Positions 23,138 through 32,380 of a DNA stretch of 64,000 bases are shown here, piece after piece. The stretch is from Dyella solisilvae (GTDB lineage: Bacteria > Pseudomonadota > Gammaproteobacteria > Xanthomonadales > Rhodanobacteraceae). The translations under genes were made by a program, and so were the position numbers. Location: contig NZ_QQSY01000001.1 of the NCBI RefSeq assembly GCF_003351225.1, forward strand, positions 1,524,824 through 1,588,823, read 5' to 3'. Positions within the stretch are counted from its first letter, which is position 1. Each line of letters opens with the position of its first letter. Under the pieces are notes generated by a model. The model was given only the letters and a program-made list of their open reading frames with translations, ran no database searches and had not been told where the DNA came from.

Positions 23138-24646
23138 TCAGCGCACGCCGTGCATCAGGCGATTGATCAGCGGGGAAATCAGCAGCAACAGCACGCCGGC
23201 GCCCGCCAGCAGCCAGAAGCTGAAGGTGAAGCCCGCCAGCGCGGACGCCGCAGTCATGCCGCTCTCGCCGCTGATCTCTCCGGCCAGCAGGCCCGACAGG
23301 TTGCCTCCCACCGCCATCGACAGGAACCAGCCGCCCATCGCCACGCCCACCACGCGCGGCGGCGCCAGCTTGGTCACCATCGACAGGCCGATCGGCGACA
23401 GGCACAGCTCGCCGATGGTCTGCAGCACATAGCAGGCGGTCAACGGCCAGAACGGGATCAGCCCGTGGCTGTCGACCGAATAGGTCAGCGCATACATCAA
23501 CGCCGTGAAACCGAGGCCGTTGAACACCAGGCCCAGTCCGAACTTGCGGGGGATCGACGGCTCCTTGTGGCGCCGCGCCAGCCACGACCACACCTGCGTC
23601 ACCAGCGGCGCCAGCACGATGATCGCCACCGGGCTCACCGACTGGAACCAGCCCACGGGGAACGTCCAGCCGCCGAACATCTGGCGGTCGACCATGTTCT
23701 CCGCCAGGAAGTTGAACGAGGTGCCGAGCTGGAAGTACATCATCCAGAACAGGATGTTGAAGGCGAAGATGATCAGCATCGCGATCACGCGATCGAGCTG
23801 CACGCGGTCATGACGCACCGCCTCCACCACCAGCATCGCGGCCACGCCGACGAACAACAGGCTCAGCAACCACTGCAGGCCGCTCGCGCCAATGAACGCC
23901 AACAGCAGATAGACCAGCGGCACCGCCACCGCCACGCCCACCAGCACCCACACCACGCGCATGCGATTGGTCTGGTCGGGCGCAGGACGACCCACGTTGC
24001 GCAGGCCGCGACGGCCAAACCAGAACCACAACAGGCTCAGCGCCATGCCAACGCCGGCCGCGGCGAACACGATGCGATAGTTCTCCTGCGTCGGCGTGTC
24101 GGTGAAATAACCGGCCAGCCAGCCGGTCAGCAGCGGCGCCAGCAGCGCGCCACCATTGATGCCCATGTAGAACAGCGTGAAACCGCGGTCGCGGCGCTCA
24201 TCCTTGGGGCCATAGAGCTGGCCGACCATCGACGAAATGTTTGGCTTGAACAGGCCGTTGCCAACCACCACCATCGCCAGCCCGAGCAGGAACAGCTCCT
24301 TGCTCGGCAGCATCACCACGAACAGTCCCAGCGCCATCACCAGGGCGCCGATCAGGATCGATCGCTGGTAGCCGATGACCTTGTCCGCCACGAAGCCGCC
24401 AAAGATGCTGGTGGCGTAGATCAGCGCGGTATAGGCGCCGTAGATCTTGCTGGCCCAGGCCTCGCCCGCCGGATCGCCGTGGAAGAAGTGCGCCACGATG
24501 TACAGGGCCAGCGCCCAGCTCACGCTGTAGAACGCGAAGCGTTCCCAGAACTCGGTCATGAACAACATCCACAGCGGTCGTGGATGCCCCAGCATCTGCG
24601 GGAAGTCGGGCGTGGACGCGGGTGCGGTCTCGGTGGTGTTGCTCAT
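23138..24646 (-). CDS. POT/PTR-family proton-dependent oligopeptide transporter (copy 2)
   Basis: A 502-residue peptide transporter closely similar to copy 1 over its whole length, sharing EFWERFAFY, GFVADKVIGYQRSI, FTLFYMGINGGAL and GELCLSPIGLSMVTKLAP. Differences lie mainly in the middle (helices 6-9), which could change peptide preference. ATG at 24646. With tryptophan dioxygenase and the homogentisate genes nearby, the neighbourhood suggests use of peptides and aromatic amino acids as carbon sources. Confidence 0.92.
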   Translation of the reverse strand: MSNTTETAPASTPDFPQMLGHPRPLWMLFMTEFWERFAFYSVSWALALYIVAHFFHGDPAGEAWASKIYGAYTALIYATSIFGGFVADKVIGYQRSILIGALVMALGLFVVMLPSKELFLLGLAMVVVGNGLFKPNISSMVGQLYGPKDERRDRGFTLFYMGINGGALLAPLLTGWLAGYFTDTPTQENYRIVFAAAGVGMALSLLWFWFGRRGLRNVGRPAPDQTNRMRVVWVLVGVAVAVPLVYLLLAFIGASGLQWLLSLLFVGVAAMLVVEAVRHDRVQLDRVIAMLIIFAFNILFWMMYFQLGTSFNFLAENMVDRQMFGGWTFPVGWFQSVSPVAIIVLAPLVTQVWSWLARRHKEPSIPRKFGLGLVFNGLGFTALMYALTYSVDSHGLIPFWPLTACYVLQTIGELCLSPIGLSMVTKLAPPRVVGVAMGGWFLSMAVGGNLSGLLAGEISGESGMTAASALAGFTFSFWLLAGAGVLLLLISPLINRLMHGVR

Positions 24647-24833
24647 GCATGCCCCTTTGCAAGCGAAGCGGCGCCATGTACGCCGCCGGAAATGATGTCG
24701 GAGCCTGTTCGCGACCTCGGCCTCGAGGCCGCCTCTTCGTCATCTTCGCGTAAGCGTGAATGACGGTGAGCTGGCAACCGCCGTTTCGGAGGCGTGAACA
24801 AGCGCTGGTGGTGGAATCGGGAATGGTGACGAA

Positions 24834-25682
24834 TCAGCTACCCAGTTCCGTACGCACATCCAGCAATTCGGGGAAAAACTCCAGGTCCAACGCCTTCTTG
24901 AGGAAGGACACGCCGGAGGAACCGCCCGTGCCGCGACGGTGGCCGATAATCCGCTCCACGGTTTTCATGTGACGGAAACGCCAGAGCTGGAAACTGCCCT
25001 CCATGTCCACCAGTTGCTCGCACATGTGGTACTCGGGCCAGAACGCCATGCGGTCTTCGTAAATGCGCTTGAACACCGGCAGCAGGCCCTGATGGCGCTG
25101 GTACGGCTGCGACCAGTCGCGCTCGGTCAGTTCCTGCGGCACGGCGTGGCCGCGGCGGGCCAGGTAGCGCAGGAACTCGTCATACAGGCTGGGCGCCTCG
25201 AGCACGGCGCGCAACGCTTCCTGCGCCGCCGGGTCATAGGCAAACACCTGCAGCATCTGGGCATTCTTGTTGCCCAACAGGAACTCGATCTGCCGGTACT
25301 GCAGCGACTGGAAGCCCGAAGACGAGCCCAGCACGCCGCGAAATTCCAGGTACTCCGACGGCGTCAGCGTCTCCAGCACCGCCCACTGCTCGAACAGCTG
25401 CCGCTGCACGTGCTTCACCCGCGCCAGGATTTTCAGGCAGGGATCAAGCTCGTCGCGCTGCAGGTGGGCGATGGCGGCCTTCAGCTCATGGATGAGCAGC
25501 TTCATCCACAGCTCCGAGACCTGGTGCTGCACGATGAACAACATCTCGTCGTGATGCGGCGGATCGCTCAACGGTTGTTGCGCGGTCAGCAGCTGGTCCA
25601 GCCGCAGATAGCCGCCATAGGTCAGTCGCCCGTTCAGGTCGAGTTCGATACCGGCCTCAAGGTCGCGCTGGTTCGTGGTCAT
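24834..25682 (-). CDS. kynA: tryptophan 2,3-dioxygenase
   Basis: Heme enzyme that opens the indole ring of tryptophan to N-formylkynurenine. It has 282 residues, the bacterial length. Visible blocks are [32 protein letters not shown] (distal His region), [13 protein letters not shown] and [27 protein letters not shown], which holds the proximal heme His. AGG lies about 6 bases before the ATG. Kynureninase and kynurenine formamidase genes are not adjacent. Confidence 0.96.
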   Translation of the reverse strand: MTTNQRDLEAGIELDLNGRLTYGGYLRLDQLLTAQQPLSDPPHHDEMLFIVQHQVSELWMKLLIHELKAAIAHLQRDELDPCLKILARVKHVQRQLFEQWAVLETLTPSEYLEFRGVLGSSSGFQSLQYRQIEFLLGNKNAQMLQVFAYDPAAQEALRAVLEAPSLYDEFLRYLARRGHAVPQELTERDWSQPYQRHQGLLPVFKRIYEDRMAFWPEYHMCEQLVDMEGSFQLWRFRHMKTVERIIGHRRGTGGSSGVSFLKKALDLEFFPELLDVRTELGS

Positions 25683-25763
25683 GGCCTGCCTGCTAGCGGT
25701 GGAATACGCATGTTAACCGCTTGCGAAGACTGCGCCGTACCCGTGCGCATGCTGCACCGTGCC

Positions 25764-25792
25764 TTGCGGCGCAACATGAGGCCCTGTAACAA
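25764..25792 (+). promoter_or_regulatory. sigma70-like promoter of the pdh operon
   Basis: TTGCGG and TAACAA are separated by exactly 17 bases, about 100 bases before the pdhA start. No operator-like dyad was recognised beside it. Confidence 0.45.
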
Positions 25793-25894
25793 TTTTGGTC
25801 TTGCTCAGGGCTTTACGTCCGCCGCTGGCCCCACTGGATGGGCCGCCGACGCCCCCGCACCCCATTTTTTCATTACTCACTCCGGGAGCGAGTC

Positions 25895-26980
25895 GTGTCC
25901 ATCGCCGCCAAGTTCGAAATCGAATACCTGCAGTATCTCGACGCGGACGGCAAGCAGGTCCGTGACGATCTGCCTGCCTTCGCCAAGGATCTCGACCACA
26001 TGGTCGAGCTGTACAAGCTGATGATGTCGACCCGTGTGTTCGATGCGAAGTCGGTCGCCCTGCAGCGCACCGGCAAGCTGGGCACCTACGCCAGCTGCCT
26101 GGGCCACGAAGCGGCGCACGTCGGCATCGGCAGCGCCATGAAGCCAGAAGACGTGTTCGCGCCCAGCTATCGCGAATACGGCGCCCAGCTCTACCGCGGC
26201 GTGCAGCCGCGCGAGGTGTACATGTACTGGGGCGGCGACGAGCGCGGCAACGACTACCAGAAGGAGCCGGCGCGCCACGATTTCGCCTGGTCGGTGCCGA
26301 TCGCCACGCAGTGCCTGCATGCCGCCGGCTCCGCGCTGGCGTTCAAGATCCGCAACGAGAAGCGCGTGGCCGTGTGCACTATCGGTGACGGTGGTTCGTC
26401 CAAGGGCGACTTCTACGGCGCCATCAACATCGCCGGCGCGCAGAACCTGCCGCTCGTGGCTGTCATCGTCAACAACCAGTGGGCCATTTCGGTGCCGCGC
26501 AAGATCCAGTCGGGCGCCCCGACGCTGGCGCAGAAGGGCATCGCGGCTGGCCTGTACTGCATCCAGGTGGATGGCAACGACATCATCGCCGTGCGCAAGG
26601 CCATGGGCGACGCCCTGGACCGCGCCCGCAACGGCGAGGGCGGCAGCGTGCTGGAGCTGGTCACCTATCGCCTCAGCGACCACACCACCGCCGACGACGC
26701 CCGCCGCTACCGCGGTGAGCAGGAAGTGAAGGACGCCTGGGCGAAGGAGCCGATGAAGCGCCTGCGCGCCTGGCTGGTCGCCAAGGGCGTGTGGGACGAC
26801 GCCAAGGAAGAGGCGTGGAAGAACGAGTGCGACGAGTGGATGGACAACGAGGTGAATGCCTACCTCGAGACCAAGACCCAGCCGGTCACGGCGATGTTCG
26901 ACTACACCTTCGCCGAAGTCCCCGCTGATCTCGCCAAGCAGCGCGATCTCGCACTCCAGCTCGACAAGAAGGCCCACTAA
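25895..26980 (+). CDS. pdhA: pyruvate dehydrogenase E1 component, alpha subunit
   Basis: Thiamine-diphosphate subunit of a heterotetrameric E1 that decarboxylates pyruvate and passes the acetyl group to E2. It has 361 residues. The ThDP/Mg motif GDGGSSKGDFYGAINIAGAQNL ends in VNN near residue 195, and a YRLSDHTTADDARRYR loop follows. The GTG at 25895 (MSIAAKFEIEYLQYL) has GGGAG 9 bases upstream; an in-frame ATG at 25838 would add atypical residues. pdhB starts 3 bases after the stop. A branched-chain 2-oxoacid dehydrogenase is the alternative, as this E1 type is shared. Confidence 0.9.
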   Translation: MSIAAKFEIEYLQYLDADGKQVRDDLPAFAKDLDHMVELYKLMMSTRVFDAKSVALQRTGKLGTYASCLGHEAAHVGIGSAMKPEDVFAPSYREYGAQLYRGVQPREVYMYWGGDERGNDYQKEPARHDFAWSVPIATQCLHAAGSALAFKIRNEKRVAVCTIGDGGSSKGDFYGAINIAGAQNLPLVAVIVNNQWAISVPRKIQSGAPTLAQKGIAAGLYCIQVDGNDIIAVRKAMGDALDRARNGEGGSVLELVTYRLSDHTTADDARRYRGEQEVKDAWAKEPMKRLRAWLVAKGVWDDAKEEAWKNECDEWMDNEVNAYLETKTQPVTAMFDYTFAEVPADLAKQRDLALQLDKKAH

Positions 26981-26983
26981 GTC

Positions 26984-27964
26984 ATGGCACAGATCACTCT
27001 TATCGAAGCCGTCACCCAGGCTCTCGCGTATGAAATGGCTCACGACGAAAGCGTCGTGGTGCTGGGCGAAGACGTCGGCGTGAACGGCGGCGTGTTCCGC
27101 GCCACCCAGGGCCTGCAGGAAAAATTCGGCGAACTGCGCGTGCTCGACACGCCGCTGGACGAAACCACCATCGCCGGTGTCACCGTGGGCCTCGCCGCCC
27201 AGGGCATGAAGCCGGTGGCCGAAGCCCAGTTCGAAGGCTTCATCTACCCGATGATGGAGCAGATCGCCTGCCACGCCGCGCGCCTGCGCAACCGCACCCG
27301 CGGTCGCATCACCGTGCCTGCCGTGTGGCGCGCCCCGTGGGGCGGCGGCATCCGTGCGCCGGAGCACCACTCCGAGGCGAACGAGCACCTGTTCACCAAC
27401 ATCCCGGGCCTGCGCGTGGTGATGCCGTCTTCGCCGGCACGTGCCTACGGCCTGCTGCTCGCCGCCATCCGCGATCCGGATCCGGTGATGTTCTTCGAGC
27501 CCAAGCGCATCTATCGCCAGTACAAGGAAGAAGTGCCCGATGACGGCGAGGCGCTGCCGCTGGACGTGTGCTTCGTGCTGCGCGACGGCACCGACGTCAC
27601 CATCGTCACCTGGGGCGCCCAGGTGAAGGAAGCACTGGAAGCCGCCGACGAACTCGCCGCCGAAGGCATCAGCGCCGAAGTGATCGACGTGGCCACGCTG
27701 ACCCCGCTGGACTTCGACACCATCGCCGAGTCGGTGCAGAAGACCGGTCGCTGCGTGATCGTGCACGAGGCGCCCAAGACCGCTGGCTTCGGCGCGGAAA
27801 TCGCCGCCCGCATCGCCGAGGAGTGCCTGTATGACCTGCTGGCCCCGGTCGAGCGCGTCACCGGTTTCGACACGCACATCCCGCTGTTCCGCCTGGAGAT
27901 GAAGTACCTGCCGAGCACCGAGCGCGTGGTGGAAGCCGCCAAGCGCACCCTGGCCGCCAGCTAA
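26984..27964 (+). CDS. pdhB: pyruvate dehydrogenase E1 component, beta subunit
   Basis: Partner of the alpha subunit in the E1 heterotetramer. It has 326 residues. A transketolase-type pyrimidine domain comes first (VLGEDVGVNGGVFRATQGLQEKFG, DTPLDETTIAGVTVGLA), then a C-terminal regulatory domain (TGRCVIVHEAPKTAGFGAEIAARI). The start is 3 bases after pdhA. A REP-like element separates it from the E2 gene. The E3 dihydrolipoamide dehydrogenase is not in the window. Confidence 0.92.
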   Translation: MAQITLIEAVTQALAYEMAHDESVVVLGEDVGVNGGVFRATQGLQEKFGELRVLDTPLDETTIAGVTVGLAAQGMKPVAEAQFEGFIYPMMEQIACHAARLRNRTRGRITVPAVWRAPWGGGIRAPEHHSEANEHLFTNIPGLRVVMPSSPARAYGLLLAAIRDPDPVMFFEPKRIYRQYKEEVPDDGEALPLDVCFVLRDGTDVTIVTWGAQVKEALEAADELAAEGISAEVIDVATLTPLDFDTIAESVQKTGRCVIVHEAPKTAGFGAEIAARIAEECLYDLLAPVERVTGFDTHIPLFRLEMKYLPSTERVVEAAKRTLAAS

Positions 27965-27978
27965 CCGCATTTCTCGCT

Positions 27979-28049
27979 CGTCGTCCCGGCGAAAGCCGGG
28001 ACCCAGCGACTTTAAAGGCACTGGATCCCGGCTTTCGCCGGGATGACGG
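27979..28049. repeat. REP-like inverted repeat inside the pdh operon
   Basis: Two oppositely oriented arms of about 27 bases (27979-28005 and 28021-28049), each with an internal CCCGGCGAAAGCCGGG-type hairpin, flank a short spacer. It lies in the 123-base gap between pdhB and E2 and may stabilise mRNA or set stoichiometry; its effect is unknown. Confidence 0.8.
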
Positions 28050-28087
28050 AAAATGAAACTCTCCGCCTGTCCCACGGAATCAGAATC

Positions 28088-29473
28088 ATGGCTGACATCA
28101 AGACGTTCTACCTGCCCGACCTCGGCGAAGGCCTGCCCGACGCAACCATCGTCGAGTGGCACGTGAAGGAAGGCGACTACATCAAGCTCGATGCACCGCT
28201 GTGCTCGATGGAAACCGCCAAGGCGGTGGTCGATGTGCCCTCGCCCTATACCGGCACGGTGAAGAAGCTTTACGGCGCCCCGGGCGACATCATCGAGACC
28301 GGCGCCGCCCTGGCCGATTTCGAGCCCGATCCGAACGCCAAGCAGCGCGCCGAGGCCGAAGCCACCGGCCATCACCACGGCCCCAAGAAGGGCGCCGGCG
28401 CAGCCACTCCGGACGCCCACAAGGTGGTCGCTTCCGATGAAGGCGGCGAGATCGAAAGCAACGGCACGGCCGATCGTGAAGATGAAGGCACCGTGGTCGG
28501 CGCGATGATCTCCGGCAGCCATGTGCACGTGGAGCAGGCCAGCAGCGTCGGCGGCGTGAAGGCCGTGCCGGCGGTGCGTGCGCTCGCCAAGAAGCTCAAG
28601 GTCGACCTGACCCGCGTGCGCCCGACCGGCGCCGATGGCGTCGTCACCATGCAGGACGTGAAGAACGCCGCCGCCAACGGCAGCGCCGCGCTGGGCGCCG
28701 CCCCGGCACGCGCCGCCGTACCGGCTTCCGCCGGTCGCCACCTCGCGCCCCAGCTGCCGGAACCCGAGCCGGCCCGCACGGCCACTTCGCTCGCCGGCAA
28801 GCCGGTGCGCACGGCCCCGCCGAGCGTGCAGGCCAGTGGCCAGCCGGAACAGCTGAAGGGTGTCCGCCGCAACATGGCGCGCGTGATGGCCGAGGCCCAC
28901 GCCAACGTGGTGCCCACCACGCTGGTCGATGACGCCGACCTGCACGCCTGGATCGGCAAGCAGGACATCACCGCCCGCCTGATCCGTTCCATCGTCGTGG
29001 CATGCAAGACCGTGCCGGCGCTCAACGCCTGGTTCGACGGCAAGAACCTCACCCGCACGCTGCACCCGCACGTGGACATCGGCATCGCCGTGGACACCGA
29101 GGAAGGCCTGTTCGTGCCGGCCCTGCGCAACGCCGACGTGCTCGACGGCGCCGGCATCCGCGCCGCGATCAAGCGCCTGCGTACGTCGGTGGAAGATCGT
29201 TCCATCCCGGCGTCGGAGCTTTCGGGCTACACCATCAGCCTGTCCAACTTCGGCATGTTCGCCGGTCGCTACGCCACGCCGGTCGTCGTGCCGCCGTGCG
29301 TGGCCATCATCGGCGCCGGTAAGCTGAGCCACGACGTGGTGGCGGTGATGGGCGGCATCGAAGTGCATCGCCGCATGCCGATCTCGCTCACCTTCGACCA
29401 TCGCGCCGCCACCGGCGGTGAAGCCGCGCGCTTCCTCAAGGCGCTGCTGGACGACCTGTCGCTGCCGAACTGA
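28088..29473 (+). CDS. dihydrolipoamide acetyltransferase (E2) component
   Basis: Core E2 of the 2-oxoacid dehydrogenase complex, moving acetyl groups from E1 to CoA. It has 461 residues. One lipoyl domain lies at about residues 4-80 with Lys45 in METAKAVVDV as the lipoylation site. An acidic and Ala-rich linker follows, then a peripheral-subunit-binding domain (AVPAVRALAKKLKVDLTRV), a second linker, and the catalytic domain. The active-site block reads FDHRAATGGEAARF: the catalytic His is present, but the Asp usual four residues later (HxxxDG) is Thr. ATG at 28088. A strong terminator follows. Pyruvate or branched-chain substrate cannot be decided from this gene alone. Confidence 0.9.
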   Translation: MADIKTFYLPDLGEGLPDATIVEWHVKEGDYIKLDAPLCSMETAKAVVDVPSPYTGTVKKLYGAPGDIIETGAALADFEPDPNAKQRAEAEATGHHHGPKKGAGAATPDAHKVVASDEGGEIESNGTADREDEGTVVGAMISGSHVHVEQASSVGGVKAVPAVRALAKKLKVDLTRVRPTGADGVVTMQDVKNAAANGSAALGAAPARAAVPASAGRHLAPQLPEPEPARTATSLAGKPVRTAPPSVQASGQPEQLKGVRRNMARVMAEAHANVVPTTLVDDADLHAWIGKQDITARLIRSIVVACKTVPALNAWFDGKNLTRTLHPHVDIGIAVDTEEGLFVPALRNADVLDGAGIRAAIKRLRTSVEDRSIPASELSGYTISLSNFGMFAGRYATPVVVPPCVAIIGAGKLSHDVVAVMGGIEVHRRMPISLTFDHRAATGGEAARFLKALLDDLSLPN

Positions 29474-29492
29474 GGTTCGACGTTGCACGAAG

Positions 29493-29519
29493 AGCCCCGG
29501 CCAGTCCGGGGCTTTTTTT
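29493..29519 (+). terminator. intrinsic terminator of the pdh operon
   Basis: Eight-base GC-rich arms (29493-29500 and 29506-29513) with a 5-base loop, followed by seven T residues, 20 bases past the E2 stop. Confidence 0.93.
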
Positions 29520-29534
29520 GTGCGTCGCCTTCGC

Positions 29535-29939
29535 TCAGTAATGCGCGACGAAATACGCCGTCGTGTGATCCAGCGCCTGGCGCCAGCGTTGCTCGAGCGC
29601 GAAGTCGTATTCGGGATCGTGTTCGGCAATGGCGCGCAGCAGGCTGTCTGACCAATAGGGATAGAGCGTGGGCGACACCGGCGCCCTGCCTTGTCGGCTG
29701 TGCACCTTGGCCATCTCGATCATGGTGCGCCTTGTGAGCGTGCTGCCGCCGGCAAAGGCGATGGCCGAGCTGATGCCACGCCGCAGCGCGAGGTACTGCG
29801 CGCTGAAGTCGGTGTGCCGGAACATGGCGGGGATGTCCGCATGGCTCGCCATGAAAATCTCGTAGAAGCGGGCAATGAAGCCGCCGTGGCGCAGACAGCG
29901 TCCATAGCTGGTCTGCAGATCATCGAAGGTGTCTTGCAT
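29535..29939 (-). CDS. single-domain bacterial globin
   Basis: A 134-residue heme-binding globin. Helix patterns and FYEIFMASHADIPAMFRHTDFSAQ resemble the front of flavohaemoglobins. His80 (MAKVHSRQG) is the likely proximal ligand, followed by PTLYPYWSDSLLRAI. There is no reductase domain. The role may be NO or O2 handling, which would suit a denitrifier, but no FNR-type site was found before it. The start at 29939 is the family-length choice; longer upstream frames have no coding character. Convergent with the pdh operon. Confidence 0.85.
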   Translation of the reverse strand: MQDTFDDLQTSYGRCLRHGGFIARFYEIFMASHADIPAMFRHTDFSAQYLALRRGISSAIAFAGGSTLTRRTMIEMAKVHSRQGRAPVSPTLYPYWSDSLLRAIAEHDPEYDFALEQRWRQALDHTTAYFVAHY

Positions 29940-30230
29940 GCTTGTTCCGTACCCGGACGTCATCGTCCTTCCGGCGCTGCAAGCTACACCCACGCGCGCT
30001 CGCCCTCTTGAGGCACATGGTCGCGAGATGACGATCAGGCGCATCGCGGATGCACTGTGTTCGTGCGGGCCTGCCCCGCCAGGCAGGATGCTCACATCCA
30101 ACGTCATCGATCCGTGGGCACACGCCGGGCCCGATCCACTGTCTGGCGTCGAGTCGGGCACGCGGTTTGACAGCCCGTCGACCCGCCAGCCGCTATACGG
30201 TGTGCCATGGCGCTTCGATGGGAGCCTTCC

Positions 30231-30614
30231 ATGCACCACAGTCGCTTGTGCACCCTCGTGATCGACTGCAACGTCGAGGACCTCGGTGAGTCGGCCACGT
30301 TCTGGAGCCATGCGCTCGGCAAGGCGATCGTGACGCTGGACCAGGATGGTGACGGGCGCTACGCCGAGCTGGCCACTGCGGAAGATGAGCCGATCATCCT
30401 GCTGCAGCGGGTGGCGCATGAATCGCGGGTGCACCTGGACATCGAAACCGATGACCTTCAGGCGGAGGTGGCGCGGCTGGAGAAGCTTGGCGCCACGCCG
30501 GTGGCCTGCGTGCGCGACCGCTGGTGGGTGATGCAGGCGCCGAGCGGACATCGATTCTGCGTGGTGCAACCGCAGCGCGACCGCTTCGGGCCCCACCTCA
30601 ATCTCTGGGATTGA
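30231..30614 (+). CDS. VOC (glyoxalase-like) family protein
   Basis: A 127-residue single-module vicinal-oxygen-chelate protein. A beta-alpha-beta-beta-beta arrangement begins LCTLVIDCNVEDLGESATFWSHALG, continues VHLDIETDDLQAEVARLEKLGA and ends HRFCVVQPQRDRFG. His and Glu residues at module positions could bind a metal, but the substrate is unknown. GGGAG lies 6 bases before the ATG. sulP starts 26 bases downstream, so they may share a transcript. Confidence 0.85.
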   Translation: MHHSRLCTLVIDCNVEDLGESATFWSHALGKAIVTLDQDGDGRYAELATAEDEPIILLQRVAHESRVHLDIETDDLQAEVARLEKLGATPVACVRDRWWVMQAPSGHRFCVVQPQRDRFGPHLNLWD

Positions 30615-30640
30615 CGGCCCACGCCGTCACAGGCGCCGCC

Positions 30641-32371
30641 ATGCCCCAACCGCTGCTGCAGCGCCTGATACCGGGACTGGCGGAACTGCTGCGCTATCAG
30701 CGCGGTTGGCTGCGCACCGATCTGCAGGCAGGGCTGTCGGTGGCGGCGGTGGCGCTGCCGATCAACATCGCCTACGCGCAACTGGCCGGCTTCAGCCCGC
30801 TGATCGGCCTGTACAGCGCGGTGCTGCCGATGATCGTCTACGCGTTGTTCGGCTCGTCGCGCCAGATGATCGTCGGACCCGACGCCGCGACCTGCGCGAT
30901 GCTCGGCGCCACCCTGATGCCGCTGGCGGCGCCCGGCAGCGATGAATATCAGGGCTATGCGATGGCGCTGACCCTGATGACCGGCGTGATGAGCGTGGTC
31001 GCCAGCCGCTTCCACCTCGGCTTCCTGGCGGATTTCCTCTCGCGACCGATCCTGATCGGCTTGCTCAACGGCGTCGCCGTGACGATCCTGGTCAGCCAGT
31101 CCGGCAAGGCGCTGGGCATCACCCTCGGCGGCGGCGACACCATCTCGCAGGTGCACTCGCTGCTGGCCCAGCTGGCGCACATCCACTGGCCCACGGCCCT
31201 GCTGTCGGCTGGAACGCTGGTCGCGTTTCTTGGTCTCAGGCTGGCCTGGCCACGCGGACCCGCCGCGTTGATTGCGCTGGCCGGCGCCGGCCTTGCGTCC
31301 TGGATGTTCCGTCTCGCCGCCAGGGGCGTGGACATGGTGGGCGCCCTGCCCTCCGGCCTGCCGCCGTGGGTCGCGCCATCGTTGCCGCACGCCTTGCTCG
31401 GGACGCTGGTTCCGGCAGCCGGGGCGCTCACCCTGATCACGTTCAGCAGCGGCATGTTCACCAGCCGCGCCTTCGCCGCCAGGAACGGCTACCACGTCGA
31501 CGGCGACCAGGAGTTCTTCGCGCTCGGCCTTTCGCACCTGGCCAGCGCCGCCTGCCAGGGCTTTCCCGTCAGCGGCTCCAGCTCACGCACGGCGGTCAAC
31601 GAAACCTCCGGTGGCAAGAGCCGACTGGTGTCGATCGTGGCCGCCCTGGTCATCCTGCTGGTGCCGCTGTACCTCACCGGAGCGCTCGCCATGCTGCCGC
31701 ACGCGGCACTGAGCACGATCCTGCTGGCCACCGCGGCCGGCCTGATCGATCTGGGTGGGCTGCGCGAACTGCGCCGCTTCAGCCGCGGCGAGCACCTGAT
31801 CGCGCTGATGACCGTGGCCGGCGTGGTGCTCTTCGGCGTGATGTCCGGCATCCTGCTGGCGGTGACGATCGCGCTGCTGCGCTTCCTGTCGCAGGTGACT
31901 CGCCCCACCGAGCAGCTGTTTGGCCTGATCGATGGTCAGGATGGTTTCTACGAGCTGGCGCACTACCCGCAGGCACGCGCCATTTCCGGCCTGCTGATCT
32001 ACCGCTTCGAATCGCCGCTGACCTTTTTCAATGCGGACTACTTCCGCCGGCGCATCCAGCATCTGTGTCGCCAGGAACAGCCGCGCTGGGTGGTGGTCGA
32101 CGCCATCTCAATGACCAAGAACGACATCACCGGGCTGCATGCCATCGATGAATTGCAGCGCGCGTTGCAGCCGCAGGGCATCCAGTTGGTCATCGCGGGC
32201 CGCACCCAGGAGTTGGTCACGCGGATGACCCGGGCAGGGCTGCCACCGGCACGCACCGGCATCCTGTACTACCCATCGCGGCAGGCGGCGCTGGTCGCCT
32301 ACCGCGAGCGATTCGGGGAAGGGTCGGAGTCTCGTGCGGCCACCACCGACGAGACCTCCCCACATGGCTAG
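30641..32371 (+). CDS. SulP-family anion transporter with STAS domain
   Basis: A 576-residue inner-membrane transporter (SLC26/SulP). Residues about 10-430 hold the hydrophobic core: LPINIAYAQLAGFSPLIGLYSAVLP is the characteristic first repeat, with GPDAATCAMLGA, and a second repeat GFPVSGSSSRTAVNETSGGKSRL. Residues about 440-560 are a cytoplasmic STAS domain (AISGLLIYRFESPLTFFNADYFR; VDAISMTKNDITG). The substrate may be sulfate, bicarbonate or a dicarboxylate; it cannot be told from sequence. Confidence 0.92.
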   Translation: MPQPLLQRLIPGLAELLRYQRGWLRTDLQAGLSVAAVALPINIAYAQLAGFSPLIGLYSAVLPMIVYALFGSSRQMIVGPDAATCAMLGATLMPLAAPGSDEYQGYAMALTLMTGVMSVVASRFHLGFLADFLSRPILIGLLNGVAVTILVSQSGKALGITLGGGDTISQVHSLLAQLAHIHWPTALLSAGTLVAFLGLRLAWPRGPAALIALAGAGLASWMFRLAARGVDMVGALPSGLPPWVAPSLPHALLGTLVPAAGALTLITFSSGMFTSRAFAARNGYHVDGDQEFFALGLSHLASAACQGFPVSGSSSRTAVNETSGGKSRLVSIVAALVILLVPLYLTGALAMLPHAALSTILLATAAGLIDLGGLRELRRFSRGEHLIALMTVAGVVLFGVMSGILLAVTIALLRFLSQVTRPTEQLFGLIDGQDGFYELAHYPQARAISGLLIYRFESPLTFFNADYFRRRIQHLCRQEQPRWVVVDAISMTKNDITGLHAIDELQRALQPQGIQLVIAGRTQELVTRMTRAGLPPARTGILYYPSRQAALVAYRERFGEGSESRAATTDETSPHG

Positions 32372-32380
32372 GAATCCCGC

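Noticed and set aside
25877-29629. Minus-strand open frame of 1250 codons opposite pdhA-pdhB-E2
   Set aside because: It is the antisense shadow of three strong plus-strand genes in GC-rich DNA. Its sequence is His/Arg/Gly-rich low-complexity with no family resemblance or ribosome site.
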